Part shown: positions 56,496 to 64,000 of the stretch, in pieces
How the letters are laid out: the number at the start of each line of letters is the position of its first letter
Numbering within the stretch: the first letter of the stretch is position 1
NCBI RefSeq assembly: GCF_004886325.1
Contig: NZ_QXFN01000001.1
Span: 992,001-1,056,000 of the forward strand
Source: Cellulomonas telluris
GTDB lineage: Bacteria; Actinomycetota; Actinomycetes; Actinomycetales; Cellulomonadaceae
Length of the DNA: 64,000 nt
Direction of reading: 5' to 3'
Translations under genes and position numbers: made by a program
The notes under the pieces: generated by a model
What the model was told of the DNA's origin: nothing
What the model saw: only the letters and a program-made list of their open reading frames with translations
Database searches by the model: none

Positions 56496-57686
56496 GTGAC
56501 AGGTGCAGCCAGGACGGTGACGGCGGACGAGCGGCGGGCGCGGCTCGGCCGCCGGCACGCGCTCGCCCCGGGCCACGGCGCCGCCGACCCGCTCGGCGCG
56601 GCGCGCGCGGTCGTCGCGCTGCACAGCACGGACCCGGCCTCCACCGTGCTGTCCGCGCTCGCCCGCACCCCCGGCGCGGGCCCGGCCGACGTCGAGCGCG
56701 TGCTCTACGAGGACCGCGACCTGGTGCGCGTCCTGGCGATGCGGCGCACGATCTTCGCGGTCCCGCACGACCTCGCGGCCACGGTGCTGGCGGCGGCCGG
56801 GGACACCGTGGCGGCGCGGCAGCGCCGGCTCCTGCACCAGATGCTCGTCGCCTCCGGGATCACGGAGGAGCCCGAGGCGTGGGTCGCCCGCGCCGAGCGC
56901 GCCCTGCTCGACGCCCTGGCGGCGGCCGGCCAGGCCACCGCGCCCGAGCTCGCCGCGGCCGACCCGTTGCTCGCGGCGCGGGTCGTCCTCGACCCCCGCG
57001 AGCTCGGGGCCACGCAGAGCGTCGCGAGCCGCCTGCTCACCACGCTGTCCGCCGAGGGCCGCGTGCTGCGCGGCCGGCAGGTGGGGGGCTGGGCGGCGCC
57101 GCAGTTCCGGTGGACGACGCCCGGGCACTGGCGCGAGCTCGGGCCGGTGCCCGCGACGGCGGATGCGGCGGCCCGGCTCGCCCGCCTCTGGCTGCACGCG
57201 TACGGGCCCGCCCGGCCCGCAGACCTGCAGTGGTGGGCCGGGTGGACCGTCGCCCGCACGAAGGCCGCGCTCGCCGCGCTCGACACGGTCGCCGTCGTCC
57301 TCGAGGACGGGGCGCCGGGCGTCCTGCTCGCGGAGGACGCGGACGAGGTCCCGCCTGCGGATCCGTGGGTCGCGCTGCTGCCGGCCCTCGACCCGGCCGC
57401 GATGGGCTGGCGGCACCGCGACCCGTTCGTGGGGGAGCACCGCGAGCAGGTGTACGACCGCAACGGCAACGCCGGGCCGACCGTCTGGGTCGACGGGCGC
57501 GTCGTCGGGGGGTGGGTGCAGCGCGCGGACGGCGAGGTGGCCGTGGAGCTGTTCGAGGACGTGGGGCGTGCGGCGGCCGACGCCGTGGCGGAGCGCGCCG
57601 CCGCGCTCACGGCCCAGCTCGCCGACGTGCGCCTGACGGCACGCGCGCGCGGCTGGACGCCGGTGGAGAAGCGCCTGCGCGGCTGA
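56496..57686 (+). CDS. Winged-helix DNA-binding-domain protein (PF06224/YcaQ-like)
   Basis: 396 residues. RLGRRHALAPGHG at the N-terminus, AVVALHSTDPASTVLSALARTPG, MRRTIFAVPHDLAATVLAAAG, RLWLHAYGPARPADLQWWAG and PGHWRELGPVPA are the blocks of the winged-helix family whose member YcaQ/AlkX unhooks DNA crosslinks. Whether this branch has glycosylase activity is unknown (QxQ motif not evident). GTG start supported by leaderless TAGCGT (56483-56488) plus seven bases. Confidence 0.8.
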   Translation: MTGAARTVTADERRARLGRRHALAPGHGAADPLGAARAVVALHSTDPASTVLSALARTPGAGPADVERVLYEDRDLVRVLAMRRTIFAVPHDLAATVLAAAGDTVAARQRRLLHQMLVASGITEEPEAWVARAERALLDALAAAGQATAPELAAADPLLAARVVLDPRELGATQSVASRLLTTLSAEGRVLRGRQVGGWAAPQFRWTTPGHWRELGPVPATADAAARLARLWLHAYGPARPADLQWWAGWTVARTKAALAALDTVAVVLEDGAPGVLLAEDADEVPPADPWVALLPALDPAAMGWRHRDPFVGEHREQVYDRNGNAGPTVWVDGRVVGGWVQRADGEVAVELFEDVGRAAADAVAERAAALTAQLADVRLTARARGWTPVEKRLRG

Positions 57687-57767
57687 TCCGCGGGTGCCGT
57701 GCCCCTCGGGGTCGGGCGCACGGGACGGGCCCGTGCCGAGGACCGGCGTGTGTCACCCGTGCGCGCA

Positions 57768-57779
57768 CGAATCGATTCG
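57768..57779. promoter_or_regulatory. 12-bp palindrome upstream of the cellulase
   Basis: CGAATCGATTCG, perfect, about 135 bp before the ATG. It has the central CG of LacI-family operators, which often control glycoside hydrolase genes. Confidence 0.45.
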
Positions 57780-57913
57780 GGCGACGTCCCGGGGCCCGTC
57801 GCCCTGGCGGGCGACCCGCCCGCGGCGCACCCTCGACTCCCGACGCGGCGACCGCCGTGCGTCCCCGCGACGGAGCGGGGCGCGGCGCCGCGCGCTCACC
57901 ATCGAGGAGATGC

Positions 57914-59344
57914 ATGTCCCAGCGCACCAGGGCGTTCGCCCTGCTGGCCGCGGCCCTGCTCGCGACGACGGGGATCGGCGCGACCGCCGCGCCGTCCGCG
58001 CAGGCGGCCGCCGGCTGCAGGGTCGACTACGCCGTCACGAACCAGTGGCAGGGCGGTTTCGGCGCCAACGTCACGGTGACGAACCTCGGCGACCCGCTGA
58101 ACGGCTGGACCGTCGGCTGGACCTTCGCGTCCGGCCAGCGGATCACGCAGGCGTGGAACGGGACCGCGACCCAGTCGGGCGGCACGGTGACCGTGCGCGA
58201 CGCCGGCTGGAACGGCTCGGTCCGCACGGGCGGCACCGCGAGCTTCGGCTTCAACGGCTCGTGGAGCGGCTCGAACCCGGTCCCCACGCAGTTCACGGTG
58301 AACGGCGTCGCGTGCACCGGCTCGGTCACGACGACGCCCACGCCGACGCCCACCCGCACGCCCACCCCCACACCCACCCCGACGACGACGCCTCCGCCGC
58401 CCACCGGGACCACCCCGGTCGCCGTGAACGGCCAGCTCCGGGTCTGCGGCGTGAACCTGTGCAACCAGTACGGCCGGCCGATCCAGCTGCGCGGCATCAG
58501 CTCGCACGGGCTGCAGTGGTTCCCCGGCTGCTACAACGCGACGTCGTTGGACGTGCTCGCGAACGACTGGAAGGCGGACGTCTTCCGCATCGCGATGTAC
58601 GTCAACGAGAACGGCTACGTCACCGACCCGCCGGGCTTCACGGCACGCGTGAACTCCCTGGTGGACGAGGCCGAGAAGCGCGGCATGTACGCCATCGTCG
58701 ACTTCCACACGCTCACGCCGGGCGACCCGAACGTGAACCTCGAGAACGCGAAGACGTTCTTCCGCGACGTCGCCACGCGCAACGCGGCGAAGAAGAACGT
58801 GATCTACGAGATCGCGAACGAGCCGAACGGCGTGACGTGGGAGCAGATCCGCACCTACGCGAACCAGGTGATCCCGATCATCAAGGCCGCCGACCCCGAC
58901 GCCGTCATCCTCGTCGGCACGCGCGGCTGGTCGTCCCTCGGCGTCTCCAACGGCTCGAGCTCGGCGGAGATCGTGGCGAACCCGCTGGCGTTCGACAACA
59001 TCATGTACACCTTCCACTTCTACGCGGCGTCGCACCTGGACAACTACCGCGCCGAGGTGCGCAGCGCGGCGCAGCGGCTCCCGCTGTTCGTCTCCGAGTG
59101 GGGCACGACCAGCGCGACCGGCGGCGGCACGGTCGACCTGGCGAGCTCCACGGCGTGGCTCGACCTGCTCGACTCCCTGAAGATCAGCCACGTCAACTGG
59201 ACGTACTCCGACGCGAACGAGAGCAGTGCCGCCTTCCGGCCGGGGACCTGCTCCGGCTCGAGCTACGGCACGTCGCAGCTGACGCAGTCCGGCCAGTTCG
59301 TCCGCAGCCGGATCATGACGCCGGACAGCTTCCCGACGAGCTGA
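57914..59344 (+). CDS. Secreted endoglucanase: CBM2 plus GH5 (GH5_2-like)
   Basis: 476 residues. Signal peptide (cleavage about residue 32), CBM2 (about 33-135; two Cys at the ends and surface Trp in NGWTVGW, TQAWNG, AGWNG), a Thr/Pro linker (about 140-165), then GH5. Catalytic parts: RGISSHGLQWF, IVDFHTLTPGDPN, IYEIANEPNGVTW (acid/base Glu), YTFHFYAASH, PLFVSEWGT (nucleophile Glu). Hydrolyses beta-1,4 bonds in cellulose outside the cell. ATG after GAGGAGA. Confidence 0.95.
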   Translation: MSQRTRAFALLAAALLATTGIGATAAPSAQAAAGCRVDYAVTNQWQGGFGANVTVTNLGDPLNGWTVGWTFASGQRITQAWNGTATQSGGTVTVRDAGWNGSVRTGGTASFGFNGSWSGSNPVPTQFTVNGVACTGSVTTTPTPTPTRTPTPTPTPTTTPPPPTGTTPVAVNGQLRVCGVNLCNQYGRPIQLRGISSHGLQWFPGCYNATSLDVLANDWKADVFRIAMYVNENGYVTDPPGFTARVNSLVDEAEKRGMYAIVDFHTLTPGDPNVNLENAKTFFRDVATRNAAKKNVIYEIANEPNGVTWEQIRTYANQVIPIIKAADPDAVILVGTRGWSSLGVSNGSSSAEIVANPLAFDNIMYTFHFYAASHLDNYRAEVRSAAQRLPLFVSEWGTTSATGGGTVDLASSTAWLDLLDSLKISHVNWTYSDANESSAAFRPGTCSGSSYGTSQLTQSGQFVRSRIMTPDSFPTS

Positions 59345-59368
59345 CGCCGCGCGCCGCACCTGACGCTC

Positions 59369-59397
59369 GCCCCGGTGGGTCCCGCACCCGCCGGGGC
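59369..59397 (+). terminator. Terminator hairpin after the cellulase gene
   Basis: GCCCCGGTGGGT and ACCCGCCGGGGC pair over 12 bp (one G-T) with a CCCGC loop, 25 bp after the stop. Confidence 0.65.
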
Positions 59398-59451
59398 GGG
59401 CGTCGCGCCCACGGGGCGGGACGGCGCGGTCGGGGTCGCGGTGCGCGCCGG

Positions 59452-59457
59452 TAGGCT
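59452..59457 (+). promoter_or_regulatory. Probable -10 (TAGGCT) of purL
   Basis: TAGGCT lies 98 bp before the purL ATG, giving a leader of about 85 nt; no purine riboswitch is recognised in it. Confidence 0.35.
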
Positions 59458-59549
59458 GGGGGCGTCTGCCGACCCGCGGCGCGGGACTGGTGAGCGGACC
59501 CCGGTGAGGGCGACCGCCCCCGGTGCCCGGGCCCCCACCGAGGGAACCG

Positions 59550-61952
59550 ATGACCACCGCACCTGTGCGCCACGCCGACGCGCCCACCCCGCAGCACGCG
59601 TCCGACACGGTCGAGAACGCCGCCGCGACCCCGGACCAGGTCCAGCCGTTCGCCGAGCTCGGCCTCAAGCCCGACGAGTACCAGCGCATCCGCGACATCC
59701 TCGGCCGGCGCCCCACCGCCGCCGAGCTCGCCATGTACTCGGTCATGTGGTCGGAGCACTGCTCCTACAAGTCGTCGAAGACGCACCTGCGCCAGTTCGG
59801 CGAGAAGACGACGCCGGCGATGAAGGAGCACCTGCTCGTCGGCATCGGCGAGAACGCGGGCGTCGTCGACATCGGCGACGGCTGGGCGGTCACGTTCAAG
59901 GTCGAGTCGCACAACCACCCGTCGTACGTGGAGCCGTACCAGGGCGCCGCGACGGGTGTCGGCGGCATCGTCCGCGACATCATCTCGATGGGCGCGCGGC
60001 CGGTCGCCGTGATGGACCAGCTCCGCTTCGGCGCGGTCGACCACCCGGACACGGCGCGCGTCGTGCACGGCGTCGTGTCCGGCGTCGGCGGGTACGGCAA
60101 CAGCCTCGGCCTGCCGAACATCGGCGGCGAGCTCGTCTTCGACGCCTGCTACCAGGGCAACCCGCTCGTCAACGCGCTGTGCCTCGGCGTGCTGCGCCAC
60201 GAGGACATCCACCTGGCCAACGCGTCGGGCGTCGGCAACAAGGTCGTGCTGTTCGGTGCGCGCACCGGCGGCGACGGCATCGGCGGAGCGTCGATCCTCG
60301 CGTCCGAGACCTTCGACGACACCAAGCCGAGCAAGCGCCCGAGCGTGCAGGTCGGCGACCCCTTCATGGAGAAGGTGCTCATCGAGTGCTGCCTCGAGCT
60401 GTACGCGGCGAAGGTCGTCGAGGGCATCCAGGACCTCGGTGCCGCGGGGATCTCGTGCGCGACGAGCGAGCTCGCGTCCAACGGTGACGGCGGCATGCAC
60501 GTCGACCTCGAGAACGTGCTGCTGCGCGACCCGACGCTGACCGCCGGCGAGATCCTCATGTCGGAGTCGCAGGAGCGGATGATGGCCGTCGTCCGGCCGG
60601 AGAAGCTCGACGAGTTCCTCGCGATCACGGCGAGGTGGGACGTCGAGACGGCCGTCATCGGCGAGGTCACCGGCACGGGCCGCCTCACGATCGACCACCA
60701 CGGCCAGCGCATCGTCGACGTGGACCCCCGGACGGTGGCCCACGAGGGACCGGTCTACGACCGCCCGTACGCGCGGCCCGCGTGGCAGGACGCCCTCGTC
60801 GCCGACTCCGTGAGCACCCCGGAGGGGCAGCAGCGCTACGCGCGTCCCTCCACCCCCGAGGAGCTGCGCGAGACGGTCCTGCGGCTGCTCGGCTCGCCGA
60901 ACCTCGCCTCGCCGGCGTGGGTGACGGACCAGTACGACCGGTTCGTGCAGGGCAACACCGCGCTGGCGCAGCCCGACGACGCGGGCGTGGTGCGGGTCGA
61001 CGAGACGACCGGCCTCGGCGTCGCGCTCGCGACGGACGCCAACGGCCGGTTCGGCAAGCTCGACCCGTACACGGGGGCGCAGCTCGCGCTCGCGGAGGCG
61101 TACCGCAACGTCGCCACGGCGGGGGCGCGCCCGCTCGCCGTCACCGACTGCCTGAACTTCGGCAGCCCCGAGCACCCGGACTCGATGTGGCAGCTCGTCG
61201 AGGCGATCCGCGGCCTCGCCGACGCCTGCCAGACCCTCGAGGTCCCGGTCACCGGCGGCAACGTGTCGCTCTACAACGGCACGGGCGAGCCGGGCCAGGT
61301 CGACTCGTCGATCCACCCGACGCCGGTCGTCGGCGTGCTCGGCGTCCTGGACGACGTCGCGAACGCCGTGCGCTCCGGCTGGACGACGCCCGGCCAGGCC
61401 GTCTACCTGCTCGGCACGACGCGCGACGAGCTCGACGGCTCCGCGTGGGCCGACGTCGTGCACCACCACCTGGGCGGGACCCCGCCGCGCGTCGACCTCG
61501 ACGCCGAGCGCCGCCTCGCCCAGGTGCTCGCGACGGCCGCGCGCGACCACCTCGTCGACGCCGCGCACGACCTCTCCGAGGGCGGCCTCGCGCAGGCCCT
61601 CGTGGAGTCGAGCCTGCGGCACGGGGTCGGCGTGCAGGTCGACCTGGACGGGCTGTGCGCCCGCGACGGGATCACCCCGTTCGTGGCGCTGTTCTCGGAG
61701 TCCACGGCGCGCGCGGTCGTCGCGGTGCCGCGCTCGGAGGAGGTCCGGTTCGCCGACCTGTGCACCGCCCGGGGCGTCCCCGCGATCCGCCTCGGCGAGA
61801 CCGCGGAGACCTGCTCGCCCGGTGCGGGCACGCCCGGTGCCGGTCCGGAGCACGCGCACGAGGCGGCGGTCGAGGTCGCCGGCCTGTTCACGCTGCCGCT
61901 GTCCGAGGCCCGCGAGGTCTGGGAGGGCACGCTGCCGCGCCTGTTCGGCTGA
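59550..61952 (+). CDS. purL: Phosphoribosylformylglycinamidine synthase subunit PurL
   Basis: 800 residues, small-type PurL that works with PurS and PurQ (3230-4212). Motifs: [91 protein letters not shown], and [13 protein letters not shown] with [11 protein letters not shown] in the second half. ATG after GAGGGA. Slightly long N-terminus (about 25 extra residues). Confidence 0.96.
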   Translation: MTTAPVRHADAPTPQHASDTVENAAATPDQVQPFAELGLKPDEYQRIRDILGRRPTAAELAMYSVMWSEHCSYKSSKTHLRQFGEKTTPAMKEHLLVGIGENAGVVDIGDGWAVTFKVESHNHPSYVEPYQGAATGVGGIVRDIISMGARPVAVMDQLRFGAVDHPDTARVVHGVVSGVGGYGNSLGLPNIGGELVFDACYQGNPLVNALCLGVLRHEDIHLANASGVGNKVVLFGARTGGDGIGGASILASETFDDTKPSKRPSVQVGDPFMEKVLIECCLELYAAKVVEGIQDLGAAGISCATSELASNGDGGMHVDLENVLLRDPTLTAGEILMSESQERMMAVVRPEKLDEFLAITARWDVETAVIGEVTGTGRLTIDHHGQRIVDVDPRTVAHEGPVYDRPYARPAWQDALVADSVSTPEGQQRYARPSTPEELRETVLRLLGSPNLASPAWVTDQYDRFVQGNTALAQPDDAGVVRVDETTGLGVALATDANGRFGKLDPYTGAQLALAEAYRNVATAGARPLAVTDCLNFGSPEHPDSMWQLVEAIRGLADACQTLEVPVTGGNVSLYNGTGEPGQVDSSIHPTPVVGVLGVLDDVANAVRSGWTTPGQAVYLLGTTRDELDGSAWADVVHHHLGGTPPRVDLDAERRLAQVLATAARDHLVDAAHDLSEGGLAQALVESSLRHGVGVQVDLDGLCARDGITPFVALFSESTARAVVAVPRSEEVRFADLCTARGVPAIRLGETAETCSPGAGTPGAGPEHAHEAAVEVAGLFTLPLSEAREVWEGTLPRLFG

Positions 61953-61984
61953 CGCCGCCGGCGTCGGCACGCGACGCGACCACC

Positions 61985-62013
61985 AGGGGCCGCCGGGATC
62001 TCCGGCGGCCCCT
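61985..62013 (+). terminator. Terminator after purL
   Basis: AGGGGCCGCCGG and CCGGCGGCCCCT, a perfect 12-bp stem with loop GATCT, 32 bp after the purL stop. Confidence 0.8.
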
Positions 62014-62129
62014 GTCGTCCTCTCGGGCTGCGTGCGGCGGGTCGCGGGGCCGGAAACGCCCCCGGCCGGGCGACGCCCGCACGGGTGACGGACCGTGGAC
62101 GTCCACGCACCGCCACCGGAGGGACCACC

Positions 62130-62798
62130 ATGAAGACCACCCGCACCGTCGCGGCCCTCGTGGCCGCGGCCGCCTGCCTCGCGCTGGCCGCCACCCCCGC
62201 TGCCGCCGCACCCAACGCGCAGGACCAGCAGTTCCTCGTGGGCGCGCACCAAGCCAACCTCGCGGAGATCGCGTCGGGCCAGGCCGCGCTCGCCGAGGCG
62301 ACGACGCCGGGCGTCCGCGAGATGGGGCAGCAGCTCATCACGGACCACCAGGCGCTCGACGCGCAGGTCACCGCCGTGGCGCAGCAGCTCGGCGTCACCC
62401 TGCCCGACGCCCCGACGCCCGAGCAGCAGGCCGCACTCGCGGAGGTCCAGGCCGAGGAGGGCCAGGACTTCGACACCGCCTGGCTGTACCTGCAGATCGA
62501 GTCGCACCGCGCGACGCTCGCCCTCGGCGAGCAGGAGCTCGCCGGCGGTGCCGAGCAGGCCGTCAAGGACCTCGCCACGGCGTCCGCGCCGGTGGTCCAG
62601 CGGCACCTCGACCACGCGCTGGCGCTCGCACAGGAGCTCGGCGTCGACTCCGTCCCCGCCGGGACGGGCGGGCAGGCGGCCGCGTCCGAGCGACCGCTGG
62701 GCCTGGCCCTGTCGCTCGTGGGCGGCCTGCTCCTGGCCGGGGCGGCCGGGCTCGTCGTCCGCTCCCGCCGCACCGTCGGGGCGACCACCCGACGATGA
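62130..62798 (+). CDS. DUF4142 exported protein with C-terminal membrane anchor
   Basis: 222 residues. Signal peptide (cleavage near AAAAPN), then DUF4142: QDQQFLVGAHQANLAEIASGQAAL, VREMGQQLITDHQALDAQV, LYLQIESHRATLALGEQEL. A C-terminal helix LGLALSLVGGLLLAGAAGLVV and RSRR tail anchors it. Helical, ferritin-like predicted fold; no clear metal set. ATG after GGAGGGA. Overlaps the sortase gene (ATGA). Confidence 0.85.
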   Translation: MKTTRTVAALVAAAACLALAATPAAAAPNAQDQQFLVGAHQANLAEIASGQAALAEATTPGVREMGQQLITDHQALDAQVTAVAQQLGVTLPDAPTPEQQAALAEVQAEEGQDFDTAWLYLQIESHRATLALGEQELAGGAEQAVKDLATASAPVVQRHLDHALALAQELGVDSVPAGTGGQAAASERPLGLALSLVGGLLLAGAAGLVVRSRRTVGATTRR

Positions 62799-63544
62799 GC
62801 ACGGCACCGCGGCGCCCGGCGCGGCGGCTCGCCCTCGTGGCGACCGCCGCGCTGGGTGCCGTCTGCCTCACGGCGGGCGTGCGGCTGGCGACGGCACCGC
62901 CGCGGCTCGACGTGGCGCCGGCCTCCCTGACGGGCGTCGTCCCCGACGCGCCGGGGCGGACGGGCACCGGCACGCCCGCGTCGACGCCACCCGCACCGGC
63001 CCCGCCGGACCCGGCCCCGCCCGCGGCGGCCCCACCCGTGCCCGCCCCGCCGGCACCGACCCCGCCCCCCGCCCCGGCGCCCCCCGTGCCGCCGCTGGTC
63101 CCCGCCCCCGACCGGTTGCGGGTGCCCGACGCCGCGGTGGACGTCGCCGTCGTCCCGGTCGGCGTCGGCAGAGGCGGCGCCCTCGAGCTCCCGGAGGCGC
63201 CCGACGCCGTCGGCTGGTGGCTCGCCGGCGCCACCCCCGGTGCACCCGCCGGCTCCCTCGTGCTCGCCGGCCACGTCGACACCGTCACCGGTCCCGGCGT
63301 GATGGCCGACGTCCTGGACGCACCCCTGGGCGCGGTCGTCGAGGTCGGCGACGGGCGCGGCGGCACGGTGGCGTACCGGCTCGTCGAACGCCGCGTGCTG
63401 CCCAAGTCGGCCCCGCTGCCGGACGAGCTGTTCGCCGCCGCGGGCCCGCACCGGCTCGTCCTCGTCACGTGCGGCGGCGCGTTCGACCGGCGCACGCGGC
63501 ACTACAGCGAGAACGTGGTGCTCCTCGCCGACCCGGTCGGCTGA
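62795..63544 (+). CDS. Class F-type sortase
   Basis: 249 residues. N-terminal membrane anchor, a long Pro/Ala segment (about 55-105), then the sortase barrel: VVPVGVGRGGALELPEAPDAVGWW, LVLAGHVDTVTGPGVM (catalytic His), HRLVLVTCGGAFD (catalytic Cys) and YSENVVLLA after RRTRH (Arg). This is the actinobacterial class F-type layout. Attaches proteins with LPxTG-like tails to the cell wall; 55498-56262 is a possible substrate. Translationally coupled to DUF4142 protein. Confidence 0.85.
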   Translation: MSTAPRRPARRLALVATAALGAVCLTAGVRLATAPPRLDVAPASLTGVVPDAPGRTGTGTPASTPPAPAPPDPAPPAAAPPVPAPPAPTPPPAPAPPVPPLVPAPDRLRVPDAAVDVAVVPVGVGRGGALELPEAPDAVGWWLAGATPGAPAGSLVLAGHVDTVTGPGVMADVLDAPLGAVVEVGDGRGGTVAYRLVERRVLPKSAPLPDELFAAAGPHRLVLVTCGGAFDRRTRHYSENVVLLADPVG

Positions 63545-63553
63545 GGCGGACCC

Positions 63554-63583
63554 CCGGTCGCGGCCCCCCGCCGCCGCGACCGG
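63554..63583 (+). terminator. Terminator after the sortase gene
   Basis: CCGGTCGCGG and CCGCGACCGG, a perfect 10-bp stem with a 10-nt loop, directly after the stop. Confidence 0.65.
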
Positions 63584-63615
63584 CGGACCCGGACGACGGC
63601 GCCTAGAGTCGGCGC

Positions 63616-64000
63616 GTGCCCGGCCGCCCCGTCCGTCTCGCCGCCGCCCCCGCCGACGCCGCGGAGGTCGCGGCCGGCCTCGACGCCCTGCGCGCGGAGG
63701 TGGGCGTCGACGCGGCCTGGCCGGCGCCGGCGCTCGCCGAGGCCGAGCACGCCGCCCGCGCCGGTGCGGCGCCGGACGCGGCCGACCGGCCCGAGCTCGC
63801 GCAGCGGGTCGACCGGACCGACCTCCCGCTCCTGACCGTCGACCCGGCCGGCTCGACCGACCTCGACCAGGCCGTCCACGTCGCCCGGCACGGCCGCGGC
63901 TGGCGCGTGCACTACGCCATCGCGGACGTCGCCTCGTTCGTCCGGCCCGGCGGAGCGCTCGACGCCGAGACGCGCCGCCGCGGCTCCACGCTCTACGCAC
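63616..64000 (+). CDS. RNase II/R-family exoribonuclease (RNB domain), N-terminal part
   Basis: Runs off the right edge. GTG start supported by a leaderless promoter: TAGAGT (63604-63609), six bases, GTG. 128 residues are visible: a helical N-terminus, then RVDRTDLPLLTVDPAGSTDLDQAVHV, which contains the Asp cluster of the RNB active site, and VHYAIADVASFVRPGGALDAETRRRGSTLYA. Degrades RNA 3' to 5'. The short N-terminus lacks cold-shock domains, as in many actinobacterial RNB proteins. Confidence 0.88.
   Translation, partial: MPGRPVRLAAAPADAAEVAAGLDALRAEVGVDAAWPAPALAEAEHAARAGAAPDAADRPELAQRVDRTDLPLLTVDPAGSTDLDQAVHVARHGRGWRVHYAIADVASFVRPGGALDAETRRRGSTLYA

Noticed and set aside
59313-62807. Long minus-strand frame opposite purL
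   Set aside because: Shadow of purL, with no recognisable motif.
1-64000. tRNA, rRNA, insertion sequences, integrase genes or phage attachment sites
   Set aside because: None recognised on either strand; the toxin locus has no transposase or integrase next to it.

Overview
This window is a chromosome segment of a very high-GC actinobacterium, most likely Cellulomonas or a close relative. The evidence is the base composition, many GTG starts, a secreted CBM2-GH5 endoglucanase with Thr/Pro linker, a class F-type sortase, FabG4-type fatty-acid genes and many leaderless promoters (TANNNT followed 6-7 nt later by ATG/GTG). Housekeeping purine genes lie at both ends: purC (partial), purS and purQ on the left, purL on the right.

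Layout. 1-10.9 kb: purC end, a NUC1-type nuclease, a PadR/membrane-protein pair, purS-purQ-acetyltransferase-DUF72, a Cys-rich leader peptide with a small luciferase-like protein, a PPOX-family protein, and a short UvrA-like ATPase beside a double MerR regulator. 11-15.3 kb: a sulfur island. A rhodanese-metZ operon is preceded by a SAM-I (S-box) riboswitch; a cysteine-desulfurase-like gene is preceded by a SAM-IV riboswitch on the other strand; a vapBC module lies between them. 15.3-18 kb: DUF2867, GNAT-kinase fusion, pentapeptide-repeat and cysteine-rich copper-binding proteins. 18.3-25.2 kb: a lipid module (MaoC/HtdX-like hydratase, FabG4-type reductase, FadA2-like thiolase, TetR regulator, acyl-CoA oxidase-like protein). 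25.2-26.5 kb: a small unknown protein, a Doc/antitoxin pair and a pyrimidine-dimer glycosylase-like protein. 26.6-31.8 kb: an Opp-type ABC importer with a second Cys-containing leader peptide. 31.8-34.7 kb: hydrolase, methionine aminopeptidase divergent from an XRE regulator, and a ThiD/PdxK kinase.

34.9-54.3 kb is the accessory highlight: one long minus-strand polymorphic-toxin locus. It starts with a 2072-residue secreted RHS/YD-repeat protein (54304 to 48086) ending in a HINT domain and a C-terminal tip with HAE and CxxC motifs, as in nucleic-acid deaminases. Its probable immunity gene follows. Next is a displaced HINT-plus-toxin tip that shares a 642-bp near-identical repeat with the RHS gene, with its own HEAT-like immunity gene, and then about twenty small immunity-like genes, gene fragments and paralogues. 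Among them are an EF-Tu domain-3-like protein beside a truncated toxin tip, and several duplicated or half-deleted immunity genes. The layout fits repeated acquisition and loss of toxin-tip/immunity cassettes.

54.6-64 kb: a DUF2599 lipoprotein, a proline-rich surface protein with an LSATG sorting-like signal, a winged-helix protein, the GH5 cellulase, purL, a DUF4142 exported protein translationally coupled to a class F-type sortase, and the start of an RNase II-family exoribonuclease running off the right edge.

Functional thread: four loci (12.7, 13.8, 6.0 and 31.7 kb) carry sulfur-sensing cis elements (SAM-I, SAM-IV and two Cys leader peptides), so much of the left half appears to respond to methionine/cysteine supply. 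All function calls are from reading the sequence; no database search was run.
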